In this document: one piece after another, positions 22,268 through 29,817 of the stretch
Position numbering within the stretch: the stretch's first letter is position 1
Layout of the letters: every line of letters begins with the position of its first letter
NCBI GenBank assembly: GCA_964495465.1
Contig: CAZBWE010000021.1
Span: forward strand, 1 to 29,817
DNA length: 29,817 nucleotides
DNA from: CAZBWE01 sp964495465
GTDB lineage: Bacteria; Planctomycetota; Phycisphaerae; Sedimentisphaerales; Anaerobacaceae
Reading direction: 5' to 3'
Position numbers and translations under genes: made by a program
The notes under the pieces: model-generated
The model's input: the letters and a program-made list of their open reading frames with translations, nothing else
Told to the model about the DNA's origin: nothing
Databases searched by the model: none

Positions 22268-25200
22268 ATGAAACAGTCAAAATTTACGCTAACAAAAATA
22301 CTAACAACTTTGTGTCTTTGTCCATTTTTAATGAGTTTTATTGCAAGTAGTGCCTTTGCCACTAACCCATGGATTGGAGGAGTAGGTAATTGGAATGTGG
22401 CTGGTAATTGGACTAATGGTGTTCCGAATGATACTGAAGATGTCAAAATCATCACCGAAGGTGATATATGTACGGTGAATACCAATGTCCCAGCTATGAA
22501 CAGCTATAAGATCGCTATAGCCCGAGACGCGACGTTGGTGATTGACGAAGGCGGATATCTCAAGAGCGGTAAGGAGCTGAAGCCCGGCGATGCCAGCGCA
22601 TCAAGCTCAGGTTCTGACATAGGGTATTTAATTCTGCAGGGCGGACAACTCGATAATACCGGCAAGATTGAAGTTGGGTATAAGACTGGAGGCGATGGTC
22701 GCTTTACCATTAGCGGCGGCTCTCTAACCGGAGCCGGCGGCAGGCTGTTTGTAGGAGGAGCCAACCAGGCTGGTGCCATAGGAAAGGTTACTATACAAGG
22801 CTCCGCTGCTGCAATCAGTCAACAGGATTTATACGTCGGGGCTAGTGATTCAACTGGAACTAATCCCGGTGATGGAACACTCGAATTTCAAATTGATTCA
22901 GCGGGTGTAAGTCCGATTGGCCTTAGTGGCACTGCCTATCTCGACCCGGCCGGTGCAGGCTCTACGGCAGCTCTGGTTCTCAGTTTGACAGCTGCACCTC
23001 CGTCAGGACAAGATATTCTTCTTATTAGCGGTACTGTTACAGGTACTTTCGATACCGTCAATGGAGCTCCCGCACCGGAAGGTACTTTGGTGGTTCTGAA
23101 TTTTGGTGGAAAATTTTATTCCTATACGCTAACCTATGTTAGTAGTGTTTCGCTGAAATGGGTATCTGTATCCGACATCAAGTGGCAGCAGCTTCCCGAC
23201 CCAACCGGTTTTGATGTGGCCTGGGGAGATGTATGGTCATTAGGTGACGACTGGCAGTGTTCTGCAACAGGCCCGGTAAAAGACATCCATTTCTGGGTCT
23301 CATTTAACGGTGGGTATGGAGACCCAAACGATATCCTGAATTTTAACATCGAAATATGGTCAAACAATCCCGGTGACCCTGATATACCGTGGAGTTACCC
23401 TGACCAGCTTCTCTGGATGTACGTCCACCCGTCATTTACGTGGCGGTATGTAGATACCGACTGGCAGGGCTGGTTTGACCCCTACTCGTACAGCTGGTGG
23501 ACCAGTGACCACCTCGGATGCTGGCAAATCGACATCGAGAACATCCCAGACCCCTTCATCCAGCATGAAGGAGAAATTTATTGGCTGGTAATTAATGATG
23601 TTGTTACGACCTCTGGTATTTCTTTGGGCTGGAAAGAGTCTAACGAACACTTTATGGATAATGCCGCCTGGTGGAACGGCTATTATCCTGCATATTGGAA
23701 CGAGCTATACGACCCCAATAATCAGGAACCGATGGACTTGGCCTTTGCAATTACAACCAAGGAAGAATCCGAAATCAAGTGGCAGCAGCTTCCCGACCCG
23801 GACGCAACGGGCTACCACGCACACGACGGCCTTCACATTGCAGACGACTGGCTCTGCGAAGGCGGTCTCGTTACGGACCTGCACTGGTGGGGAAACAATG
23901 AAGATGACACTCAAAACAACTGGGGTTTCGATATAAGTATCTATGCCGATGCGGGCGGTCAGCCGGATGTAATGTCGGGACCGCTTTGGATGGTTAGTGC
24001 GCCGCTCGGGCCGGGACCAGGAGAAATTCATAGAACGGACAGCGGCCTTGTCGCTCCCTGGGGCGGTACTGTTTGGTACTACGAGTACGACCTGATTGAC
24101 CCATTTCCTCAGCTTGTGGGCCAAATTTACTGGCTCGACCTCAGCGCGATTTCAGAGGACCCGATGTGGTCACCGATGTGGCACTGGCAGGGTAACTACG
24201 ACCCGATTATCTTAGCATATCCTGTTCAATGGGACTTTTACGGCTATATGTCCCAGTTGGATTTCAACATGGCATTTGAAATTACAAGCGGCGGACAGGA
24301 ACCCATCGAGCCAAAACCTCTCATTGAGCACTCCAAGTGGTCTCAGCCACCTATCGAGATATATCCCGACCCGTGCAACATAGAGCCGCCAGTGTATTGC
24401 GGCTGGGACGAGTTATCTCACAGAAAACAGATAGAGCCGGAATTATGGCAACTCATTGCAGATGACTTTAGATGTCTGGGCACGATGCCCGTAACGAGCG
24501 TGCACTGGTGGGGTTCATACTCCGGCTGGGAGTATTTTGGAACGGAGCCGAACATGCTTCCGATTGGCTGGAAGATATGCTTCTGGTCTAATGAACCTGT
24601 CGGCGCTTCGAACTTCAGCTACCCGTTAGAGTTGCTCTGGCAGGTTGATGTAGATGCCAGCCGTGTGGATATCGAAGAGGTCGGACGCGATTATTACCCC
24701 GATTATCCTCCTGATATCTGCTATCAGTACACACTGCAATTAGAGCCGGAAGAGTGGTTCCGGCAGGGTGATTTCGACTATTTAACCATGGATAGCGTTT
24801 TCTGGATTAGCATTGCGGCTGTCTATGACCCCGGTCAGGAATTTCCCTTGTATCCGTGGGGCTGGAAGACCAGGCCATGGCACTGGATGGATGATGCCGT
24901 CCGGTTCTTTGTGGATAGCCCGCTTGAACCAGGCCTCGTCCTTAACCCCGGTTACAATTACATCGAGCCTCTTGAAGACTATTATGGCGAAAGCGTCGAT
25001 TTGTCCTATGAGCTTGATACCGACCCTTGTTACATAAAGTGGGAGCAGCATTATACCGGTATCCGCGACTGGCCGCACTATGAAGATGTGCCCAGTTGGG
25101 CCGAAATGTGGGACGTTCCATACCACCTCGTTGCCGCTGCTGACGATTGGCCCTGCAACAGTCCATTACCGGTAACGGCTCTCGCCTGGTGGGGTTCGTA

Positions 25201-28200
25201 TCTTGGTTACACATATACACCCTGCCAGGAACCGGTTGCGCCGCCGGAACCGCCGGCTTATTTCCAGATTTCTATCTGGACGGACGTGCCGGACCCCGAC
25301 CCGGGTGACCCGATGACATACAGTCACCCAGGCCAGATGATTTGGGAGTACAATGCCTATGATTACGATGAGGTCCTGGTTGGTTACGATAAGCATCCAT
25401 TCGGCGCTCCACCCGGCACCCCACATGAACCGGTCTTCCGTTATTCCGTGCGACTGCCGGAAGAAGAATGGTTCTGGCAGACCGAAGACGAAGCGGTTTA
25501 CTGGCTGATGATTGTGGCTGTTTATGAGTACCATGTTCCGGAGTACAAGTGGGGCTGGACCCTTCATCAGCACGTATATAATGACGACGCTGTTCAGGGT
25601 TGGCCGCTTATCGACTTCCCGGATATGTGGGAATGGTACGAGATATATGACCAAACCGGGCAAAGTGCGGACTTGTCGTTTATTCTCTACACTGAACCCG
25701 AAGCCGCACCGCCTGAAATTGATTTTGGCGATGCGCCTGACCCGACATATCCGACACTGCTGGCAAGCAACGGGGCAAGCCACATTATAGGTGGTCCCTG
25801 GATAGGTGATGCCACAGACTCGCCCGATGCGGAATTAAACGGCCAGCCCAATGGTTCAGCAACAGGTGATGACCTTGATGGTAACGACGACGAGGATGGC
25901 CTGATAATACCGAACCTGACACCCGGCCAGGCAGCTAACTTCAATCTGGAAGTTAACGATGGCGCAGGTTTCGGTGGTGTTGTCGAGATTTGGATTGACT
26001 ATGACCAGAGCGGCACCTGGGAACATCCTGCAGAGCAGGTGTACTCTGGCTGGTTACCTGTCGGAATAAACGCAATTAACATCAACGTCCCCGCCGGTGC
26101 TGTACCGGGCACAACCTTTGCAAGAGCACGTATCAGCTCAGCAGGAGGTCTGACGCCTACCGGGGGGCCCGCTGACGACGGCGAGGTCGAAGATACGAGG
26201 GTTACCATCGAAGAGCCGCCACCTGAGTTGGACTTTGGCGATGCGCCTGACCCGACATATCCCACACTGCTGGCAAGCAATGGTGCAAGGCACATCATAG
26301 CCGGCCCCTGGATAGGTGATATTACCGACTCACCCGATGCGGAATTGAACGGCCAGCCCAATGCTTCGGCAACAGGTGATGATAACGACGGTAACGATGA
26401 CGAGGATGGACTGATACTGCCTGTCCTGATACCCGGCCAAGCGGCCAACTTCAATCTGGAAGTTAATGGCGCTGGCGGTATTGTCCAGATTTGGATTGAC
26501 TATAATCAAAACGGCAATTGGGAGCATCCTGCAGAGCAGGCATACTCCAATTTCTTAGCTGTCGGAATACACCCAATTAACATCAACGTGCCGGCCGGTG
26601 CAATACCGGGCACGACCTTTGTAAGAGCACGTATCAGCACAGCGGGAGGTCTAACACCTGTCGGCCAAGCTAACGACGGCGAGGTCGAAGATACTGAAAC
26701 CTTCATAGAAGAGCCGCCGCCAGACCTGGACTTCGGCGATGCGCCTGACCCGGCATATCCAACGTTGCTGGCAAGCAACGGGGCAAGACACATTATAGGC
26801 GGGCCCTGGATAGGTGATGCCACAGACTCGCCCGATGCGGAATTGAACGGCCAGCCAAATGCCACGGCAACAGGTGATGATAACGATGGTAATGACGACG
26901 AGGATGGCCTGATAATACCTGTCCTGACACCCGGCTTTGCAACCAGCTTCAATCTGGAAGTTAACGATGGCGCCGGCGCCGGTGGTTTTGTCGATATATG
27001 GATTGACTATAACCAAAACGGCAGCTGGGAGCCTGCAGAGCAGGTGTACTCTGGCTTCCTCCCTGTCGGAATACACATGATTAACATCAACGTCCCGCTC
27101 GGTGCAATACCGGGCACTACCTTTGCAAGAGCTCGTATCAGCTCAGCCGGAGGCCTAAGACCTGAAGGACTGGCCGATGACGGCGAAGTCGAAGATGTGG
27201 AAGTCTACATCGAAGAGCCGCCTGAGCTTGACTTCGGTGATGCGCCTGACCCGACATATCCGACATTGCTGGCAAGCAACGGTGCAAGACATATCATAGC
27301 TGGCCCCTGGATGGGTGATATTACCGACTCACCCGATTCCGAAGCTAATGGCCAGCCCAACGCTGCGGCAACAGGTGATGATAACGATGGTAACGACGAC
27401 GAGGACGGCCTGATACTGCCTGTCCTGATACCCGGCCAGCCGGCTAACTTCAATCTGGAAGTTAACGGCGCTGGTGGTGTTGTCCAGATTTGGATTGACT
27501 ATAACCAGAACGGCAGCTGGGAGCACCCTGCAGAGCAGGTTTACTCTAACTTCTTAGCTGTCGGAATACACCCGATTAACATCAACGTCCCGGCCGGTAC
27601 ACCGCTCGGCACTACATTTGCGCGGGCACGTATCAGCTCAGCCGGAGGCCTGACACCTAAAGGACTGGCCGAAGACGGCGAAGTCGAAGATACGGAAGTT
27701 GTCATCGCGATAATTATTGAGCCGAAGCCGTTGATTGAGCATTCAAAGTGGTCTCAGCCGCCCATCGAGATTGACCCTGCCAGCAGAATACCTGTATATT
27801 TCGGCTGGGACGAAATATCCCTGCGAGAGTTGTGGGAACCACCAGAAAGCTGGGATATCGTTGCAGACGACTTTAGATGTCTTGGTGATATGCCCATAAC
27901 AAGTATTCACTGGTTTGGTTCGTATTATGGCTGGGGGCTGCCGGGTGGAGTGCCACCTCAGCTTCCGATTGGCTGGAAAATCTGTTTCTGGTCCAATGTC
28001 CCCGCCGATCCCACGGCTGACCCTAATTACAGCCACCCAGAAGTATTACTATGGCAGATTGAGGTTGATGCCGACCGTGTGGAAATAGAAGAGGTCGGCA
28101 GTGATTACTATCCCGATTATTTCCTACAAGACACTTGCTATCAGTACACATTACATTTGGAGCCGAATGAATACTTCCAGCAGGGAGATTTTGAGACGAG

Positions 28201-29817
28201 AACGATTGATAATGTCTTCTGGATAAGTATCGCAGCATTATATGAACTCGGCCCTTATCCTGATTATCCGTGGGGCTGGAAGACGCGGCCGTGGCACTGG
28301 ATGGATGATGCCACAAGGTTCCAGGTTTTCGAGCCGCTTGAGCCGGGTCTCGTTCTGGACCCATATAACAATAACATGGACCCGATTGAAGACCCGCTAT
28401 ATCAAGAGAGCGTCGATTTGGCCTTTGAGCTTGATACCGACCCGAACTACATCAAGTGGGAGCAGCACTATACCGGTCTCCGCCACTGGCCGCACTACGA
28501 AGATGAGGTCTCTATGGGCCAAGTTATAGGATGGTCGGAAATCGAAACAAAGTGGCTACAGGAGCCCGACCTGACCCCCGAGGGTATGGACGTAGATGCA
28601 ACAATGGAATTAACACCGCAGCCGATGTGGCCTCCGCAGATTCTTGCAGATGATTTCAACTGCATCGAGACCGGGCCGATTACAGAAATCAGTATCTGGG
28701 GCTCCTGGCTCTACGACGAGATGCCAATGATGAACCCGACGGCCGTTGATTTCATACTGAGTATTTACAGTGATAATCCTGTTGGCCCATCCGGCTGGTC
28801 GGAACCAAATGAAGTACTCTGGACCACGTATATCCCTGCAGCGGCCTTTATGGTTGAACCGGTTTACGAAGGGCCGGAGGGTTACTTTAATCCCTGCGAC
28901 CCATTCTATGACCCGGCAAACCATCAAATGGCCTGGAAGTACACGTTCTCAATCGACCCGCAAGCAGCCTTTACTCAGGAAGGTGACCCGTGCGAACCGG
29001 TGGTTTACTGGCTCGCCGTCCAGGCACGACCTCTTCCCGAAACGTCAACAAGGTTTGGCTGGAAAACCTCGATGATGCACTGGAATGACGATGCGGTCTT
29101 TACTATTGGTGAAGGTGGTCAGCCACTTGAACCGTGGACAGAGCTGCGACACCCAATGACCGGAGAATCGCTCGACCTGGCGTTTGAGATTAAGTCAGAG
29201 AGACAGCATGAGGAAATAGATATCGCGCGCCAGGTAGCTGACGACTGGTTATGTGAGAAAGAAACGCCGGTGACCGCTGCCGTATGGTGGGGCTCCTACC
29301 TCGGCTATGGTTATGAGCCGCTTGCCGAAAGATTTATGCCTCTGCCGGTAAAGCCCGATTTCTTCCTGCTGACCTTATGGGATGACGTACCGGACCCAGA
29401 CCCTTGTGACCCGCTCACATTTAGTCATCCCAATGACGCAATCTGGCAATATAGCGCCTATGATTACGACGAGGTGCTCGTCGGATACGATAAGAATCCT
29501 CACGGTGCACCAAATGAACCTGTCTTCCGTTATTCTGTTCGGCTGCCGAAACAAAATTGGTTTATGCAGGAAGATGTAAACAATGTCTACTGGCTAAGCG
29601 TCGTGGCGGTTTACGATGATAATACCCCGAATTATGATTGGGGCTGGACGAATCATCAGCACTACTACAATGATGACGCCGCCGCATGGGAAATGGACCC
29701 GGCTGGCGGCACCTGGAGCTGGGTACCTCTGAAGGACCAAACTGGTGAAACCGAAGATATGTCGTTCATCCTGTTCACAAATGACGAGTGTTTCCCCTGG
29801 ACATATTCGACTTACAA
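22268..29817 (+). CDS. Giant modular secreted protein with four GEVED domains, 3' end outside window
   Basis: The frame is open from the ATG at 22268 to the window end: 2516 complete codons and no stop. Residues 1-31 are a signal peptide ending 'ASSAFA'. The early mature part has 'WIGGVGNWNVAGNW', a motif frequent at the start of planctomycete secreted beta-helix-like proteins, then Gly/Ser-rich beta sequence to about residue 290. Tryptophan-rich modules with 'ADDW/ADDF' and 'WWGSY' cores start near residues 304, 503, 685, 923, 1823, 2092 and 2318. Four GEVED domains start at residues 1152, 1322, 1488 and 1655. Their acidic 'DGNDDEDGL' loops may bind calcium. The gene has a strong ribosome site and its own promoter. 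Function is unknown: cell-surface or extracellular-matrix display is inferred. The C-terminal anchor, if any, lies beyond the window. Confidence 0.9.
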   Translation, partial: MKQSKFTLTKILTTLCLCPFLMSFIASSAFATNPWIGGVGNWNVAGNWTNGVPNDTEDVKIITEGDICTVNTNVPAMNSYKIAIARDATLVIDEGGYLKSGKELKPGDASASSSGSDIGYLILQGGQLDNTGKIEVGYKTGGDGRFTISGGSLTGAGGRLFVGGANQAGAIGKVTIQGSAAAISQQDLYVGASDSTGTNPGDGTLEFQIDSAGVSPIGLSGTAYLDPAGAGSTAALVLSLTAAPPSGQDILLISGTVTGTFDTVNGAPAPEGTLVVLNFGGKFYSYTLTYVSSVSLKWVSVSDIKWQQLPDPTGFDVAWGDVWSLGDDWQCSATGPVKDIHFWVSFNGGYGDPNDILNFNIEIWSNNPGDPDIPWSYPDQLLWMYVHPSFTWRYVDTDWQGWFDPYSYSWWTSDHLGCWQIDIENIPDPFIQHEGEIYWLVINDVVTTSGISLGWKESNEHFMDNAAWWNGYYPAYWNELYDPNNQEPMDLAFAITTKEESEIKWQQLPDPDATGYHAHDGLHIADDWLCEGGLVTDLHWWGNNEDDTQNNWGFDISIYADAGGQPDVMSGPLWMVSAPLGPGPGEIHRTDSGLVAPWGGTVWYYEYDLIDPFPQLVGQIYWLDLSAISEDPMWSPMWHWQGNYDPIILAYPVQWDFYGYMSQLDFNMAFEITSGGQEPIEPKPLIEHSKWSQPPIEIYPDPCNIEPPVYCGWDELSHRKQIEPELWQLIADDFRCLGTMPVTSVHWWGSYSGWEYFGTEPNMLPIGWKICFWSNEPVGASNFSYPLELLWQVDVDASRVDIEEVGRDYYPDYPPDICYQYTLQLEPEEWFRQGDFDYLTMDSVFWISIAAVYDPGQEFPLYPWGWKTRPWHWMDDAVRFFVDSPLEPGLVLNPGYNYIEPLEDYYGESVDLSYELDTDPCYIKWEQHYTGIRDWPHYEDVPSWAEMWDVPYHLVAAADDWPCNSPLPVTALAWWGSYLGYTYTPCQEPVAPPEPPAYFQISIWTDVPDPDPGDPMTYSHPGQMIWEYNAYDYDEVLVGYDKHPFGAPPGTPHEPVFRYSVRLPEEEWFWQTEDEAVYWLMIVAVYEYHVPEYKWGWTLHQHVYNDDAVQGWPLIDFPDMWEWYEIYDQTGQSADLSFILYTEPEAAPPEIDFGDAPDPTYPTLLASNGASHIIGGPWIGDATDSPDAELNGQPNGSATGDDLDGNDDEDGLIIPNLTPGQAANFNLEVNDGAGFGGVVEIWIDYDQSGTWEHPAEQVYSGWLPVGINAININVPAGAVPGTTFARARISSAGGLTPTGGPADDGEVEDTRVTIEEPPPELDFGDAPDPTYPTLLASNGARHIIAGPWIGDITDSPDAELNGQPNASATGDDNDGNDDEDGLILPVLIPGQAANFNLEVNGAGGIVQIWIDYNQNGNWEHPAEQAYSNFLAVGIHPININVPAGAIPGTTFVRARISTAGGLTPVGQANDGEVEDTETFIEEPPPDLDFGDAPDPAYPTLLASNGARHIIGGPWIGDATDSPDAELNGQPNATATGDDNDGNDDEDGLIIPVLTPGFATSFNLEVNDGAGAGGFVDIWIDYNQNGSWEPAEQVYSGFLPVGIHMININVPLGAIPGTTFARARISSAGGLRPEGLADDGEVEDVEVYIEEPPELDFGDAPDPTYPTLLASNGARHIIAGPWMGDITDSPDSEANGQPNAAATGDDNDGNDDEDGLILPVLIPGQPANFNLEVNGAGGVVQIWIDYNQNGSWEHPAEQVYSNFLAVGIHPININVPAGTPLGTTFARARISSAGGLTPKGLAEDGEVEDTEVVIAIIIEPKPLIEHSKWSQPPIEIDPASRIPVYFGWDEISLRELWEPPESWDIVADDFRCLGDMPITSIHWFGSYYGWGLPGGVPPQLPIGWKICFWSNVPADPTADPNYSHPEVLLWQIEVDADRVEIEEVGSDYYPDYFLQDTCYQYTLHLEPNEYFQQGDFETRTIDNVFWISIAALYELGPYPDYPWGWKTRPWHWMDDATRFQVFEPLEPGLVLDPYNNNMDPIEDPLYQESVDLAFELDTDPNYIKWEQHYTGLRHWPHYEDEVSMGQVIGWSEIETKWLQEPDLTPEGMDVDATMELTPQPMWPPQILADDFNCIETGPITEISIWGSWLYDEMPMMNPTAVDFILSIYSDNPVGPSGWSEPNEVLWTTYIPAAAFMVEPVYEGPEGYFNPCDPFYDPANHQMAWKYTFSIDPQAAFTQEGDPCEPVVYWLAVQARPLPETSTRFGWKTSMMHWNDDAVFTIGEGGQPLEPWTELRHPMTGESLDLAFEIKSERQHEEIDIARQVADDWLCEKETPVTAAVWWGSYLGYGYEPLAERFMPLPVKPDFFLLTLWDDVPDPDPCDPLTFSHPNDAIWQYSAYDYDEVLVGYDKNPHGAPNEPVFRYSVRLPKQNWFMQEDVNNVYWLSVVAVYDDNTPNYDWGWTNHQHYYNDDAAAWEMDPAGGTWSWVPLKDQTGETEDMSFILFTNDECFPWTYSTY
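23177..24295 (+). repeat. First two tryptophan-rich modules of the giant protein
   Basis: Module 1 begins at 23177 with 'IKWQQLPDP' and ends near 23760 with 'MDLAFAIT'. Module 2 begins at 23774 with the same 'IKWQQLPDP', continues 'IADDWLCEGGLVTDLHWWG' and ends near 24290 with 'LDFNMAFEIT'. Each unit is about 175-195 residues: a KW...P opening, an ADDW centre, a 'YWL' strand and a 'DLAFxI' close. They are divergent at the DNA level. The family may be one of the catalogued planctomycete DUFs, which I cannot confirm. Confidence 0.75.
24322..25710 (+). repeat. Long duplicated segment, upstream copy (modules 3 and 4)
   Basis: Module 3 starts with 'IEHSKWSQPPIEI' and contains 'ADDFRCLG' and 'PIGWKICFWSN'. 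Module 4 starts at 25034 with 'IKWEQHYTGIRDWPHYED' and contains 'ADDWPCNSPLPVTALAWWGS' and 'YDYDEVLVGYDK'. The same two modules, with closely similar nucleotide sequence, recur after the GEVED array at 27734-29817. Confidence 0.8.
25721..27705 (+). repeat. Four tandem GEVED domains
   Basis: Units start at 25721, 26231, 26729 and 27230 (periods 510, 498 and 501 bp, i.e. 170, 166 and 167 residues). Each opens 'DFGDAPDPxYPTLLASNGA', has the acidic loop 'DGNDDEDGL', the strand 'WIDYNQNGxWE' and closes 'DDGEVEDT' or similar. Identity between copies is high at the DNA level, which implies recent duplication or gene conversion. GEVED domains are common in secreted proteins of Planctomycetota and Bacteroidota. 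Confidence 0.93.
27734..29817 (+). repeat. Long duplicated segment, downstream copy, interrupted by one extra module
   Basis: The copy of module 3 starts at 27734 with 'IEHSKWSQPPIEI'. The head of the module-4 copy ('IKWEQHYTGLRHWPHYED') starts at 28451. A different tryptophan-rich module ('TKWLQEPDLTPEGMDVD', then 'ILADDFNCIETGPITEISIW') runs from about 28541 to 29200. After it, the module-4 sequence resumes with 'VADDWLCEKETPVTA' and 'YDYDEVLVGYDK' to the window end. Confidence 0.8.

Noticed and set aside
25999..27453. Repeated minus-strand frames of about 80-150 residues starting 'MKLA.WPG'
   Set aside because: They are antisense shadows of the GEVED repeats. Their similarity to each other reflects the DNA repeat only.

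Overview
The window looks like a chromosomal contig from an uncultured planctomycete, most likely class Phycisphaerae. This is inferred from gene content: a Gram-negative Kdo/LPS export cluster, a regulatory PTS set, a planctomycete-style acyl-CoA dehydrogenase with ETF, and a very large secreted protein with GEVED and tryptophan-rich modules. No rRNA, tRNA, CRISPR array or insertion sequence was seen.

Region 1 (1-4154, + strand) is a fatty-acid or acyl-CoA oxidation cluster. It holds the 3' end of etfB, then etfA, a long acyl-CoA dehydrogenase that donates electrons to EtfAB, and a HAD phosphatase. The junctions before etfA and before the HAD gene are short arrays of degenerate 7-bp units that start at one stop codon and end at the next start codon.

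Region 2 (4163-21301, - strand) is a long co-directional block. In transcription order it contains: a YbhN-type membrane protein; a DUF502 membrane protein; hpf, ptsN, ptsH and ptsI (ribosome hibernation plus a PTS phosphorelay with no sugar permease in sight); a three-part MFS/spermidine-synthase/TPR protein; an orphan DUF2344 protein; an RNase E/G; a Type II restriction-modification pair whose endonuclease is frameshifted near its C terminus; kdsD; kdsC; a long LptC/LptA-like protein; and a 49-aa entericidin-type lipoprotein. The kdsD-kdsC-lptC order matches the Kdo/LPS export cluster of proteobacteria, so this organism probably makes a Kdo-containing LPS. The restriction-modification pair sits between rng and kdsD and looks like a later insertion.

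Region 3 (21417-29817, + strand) holds a stand-alone hisI. It is followed by a 437-bp gap with a near-consensus sigma-70 promoter and a long leader, then a giant secreted protein gene that runs off the window (2516 codons present, no stop). That protein has a signal peptide, a beta-rich N-terminal region, at least seven copies of a tryptophan-rich 'ADDW...WWGSY' module and four tandem GEVED domains. The module order shows segmental duplication and one nested insertion.

The least expected structures are the modular surface protein, the frameshifted endonuclease, a dispersed palindromic repeat captured inside the acyl-CoA dehydrogenase gene, and the 7-bp-periodic repeats of unrelated sequence in several gene gaps.
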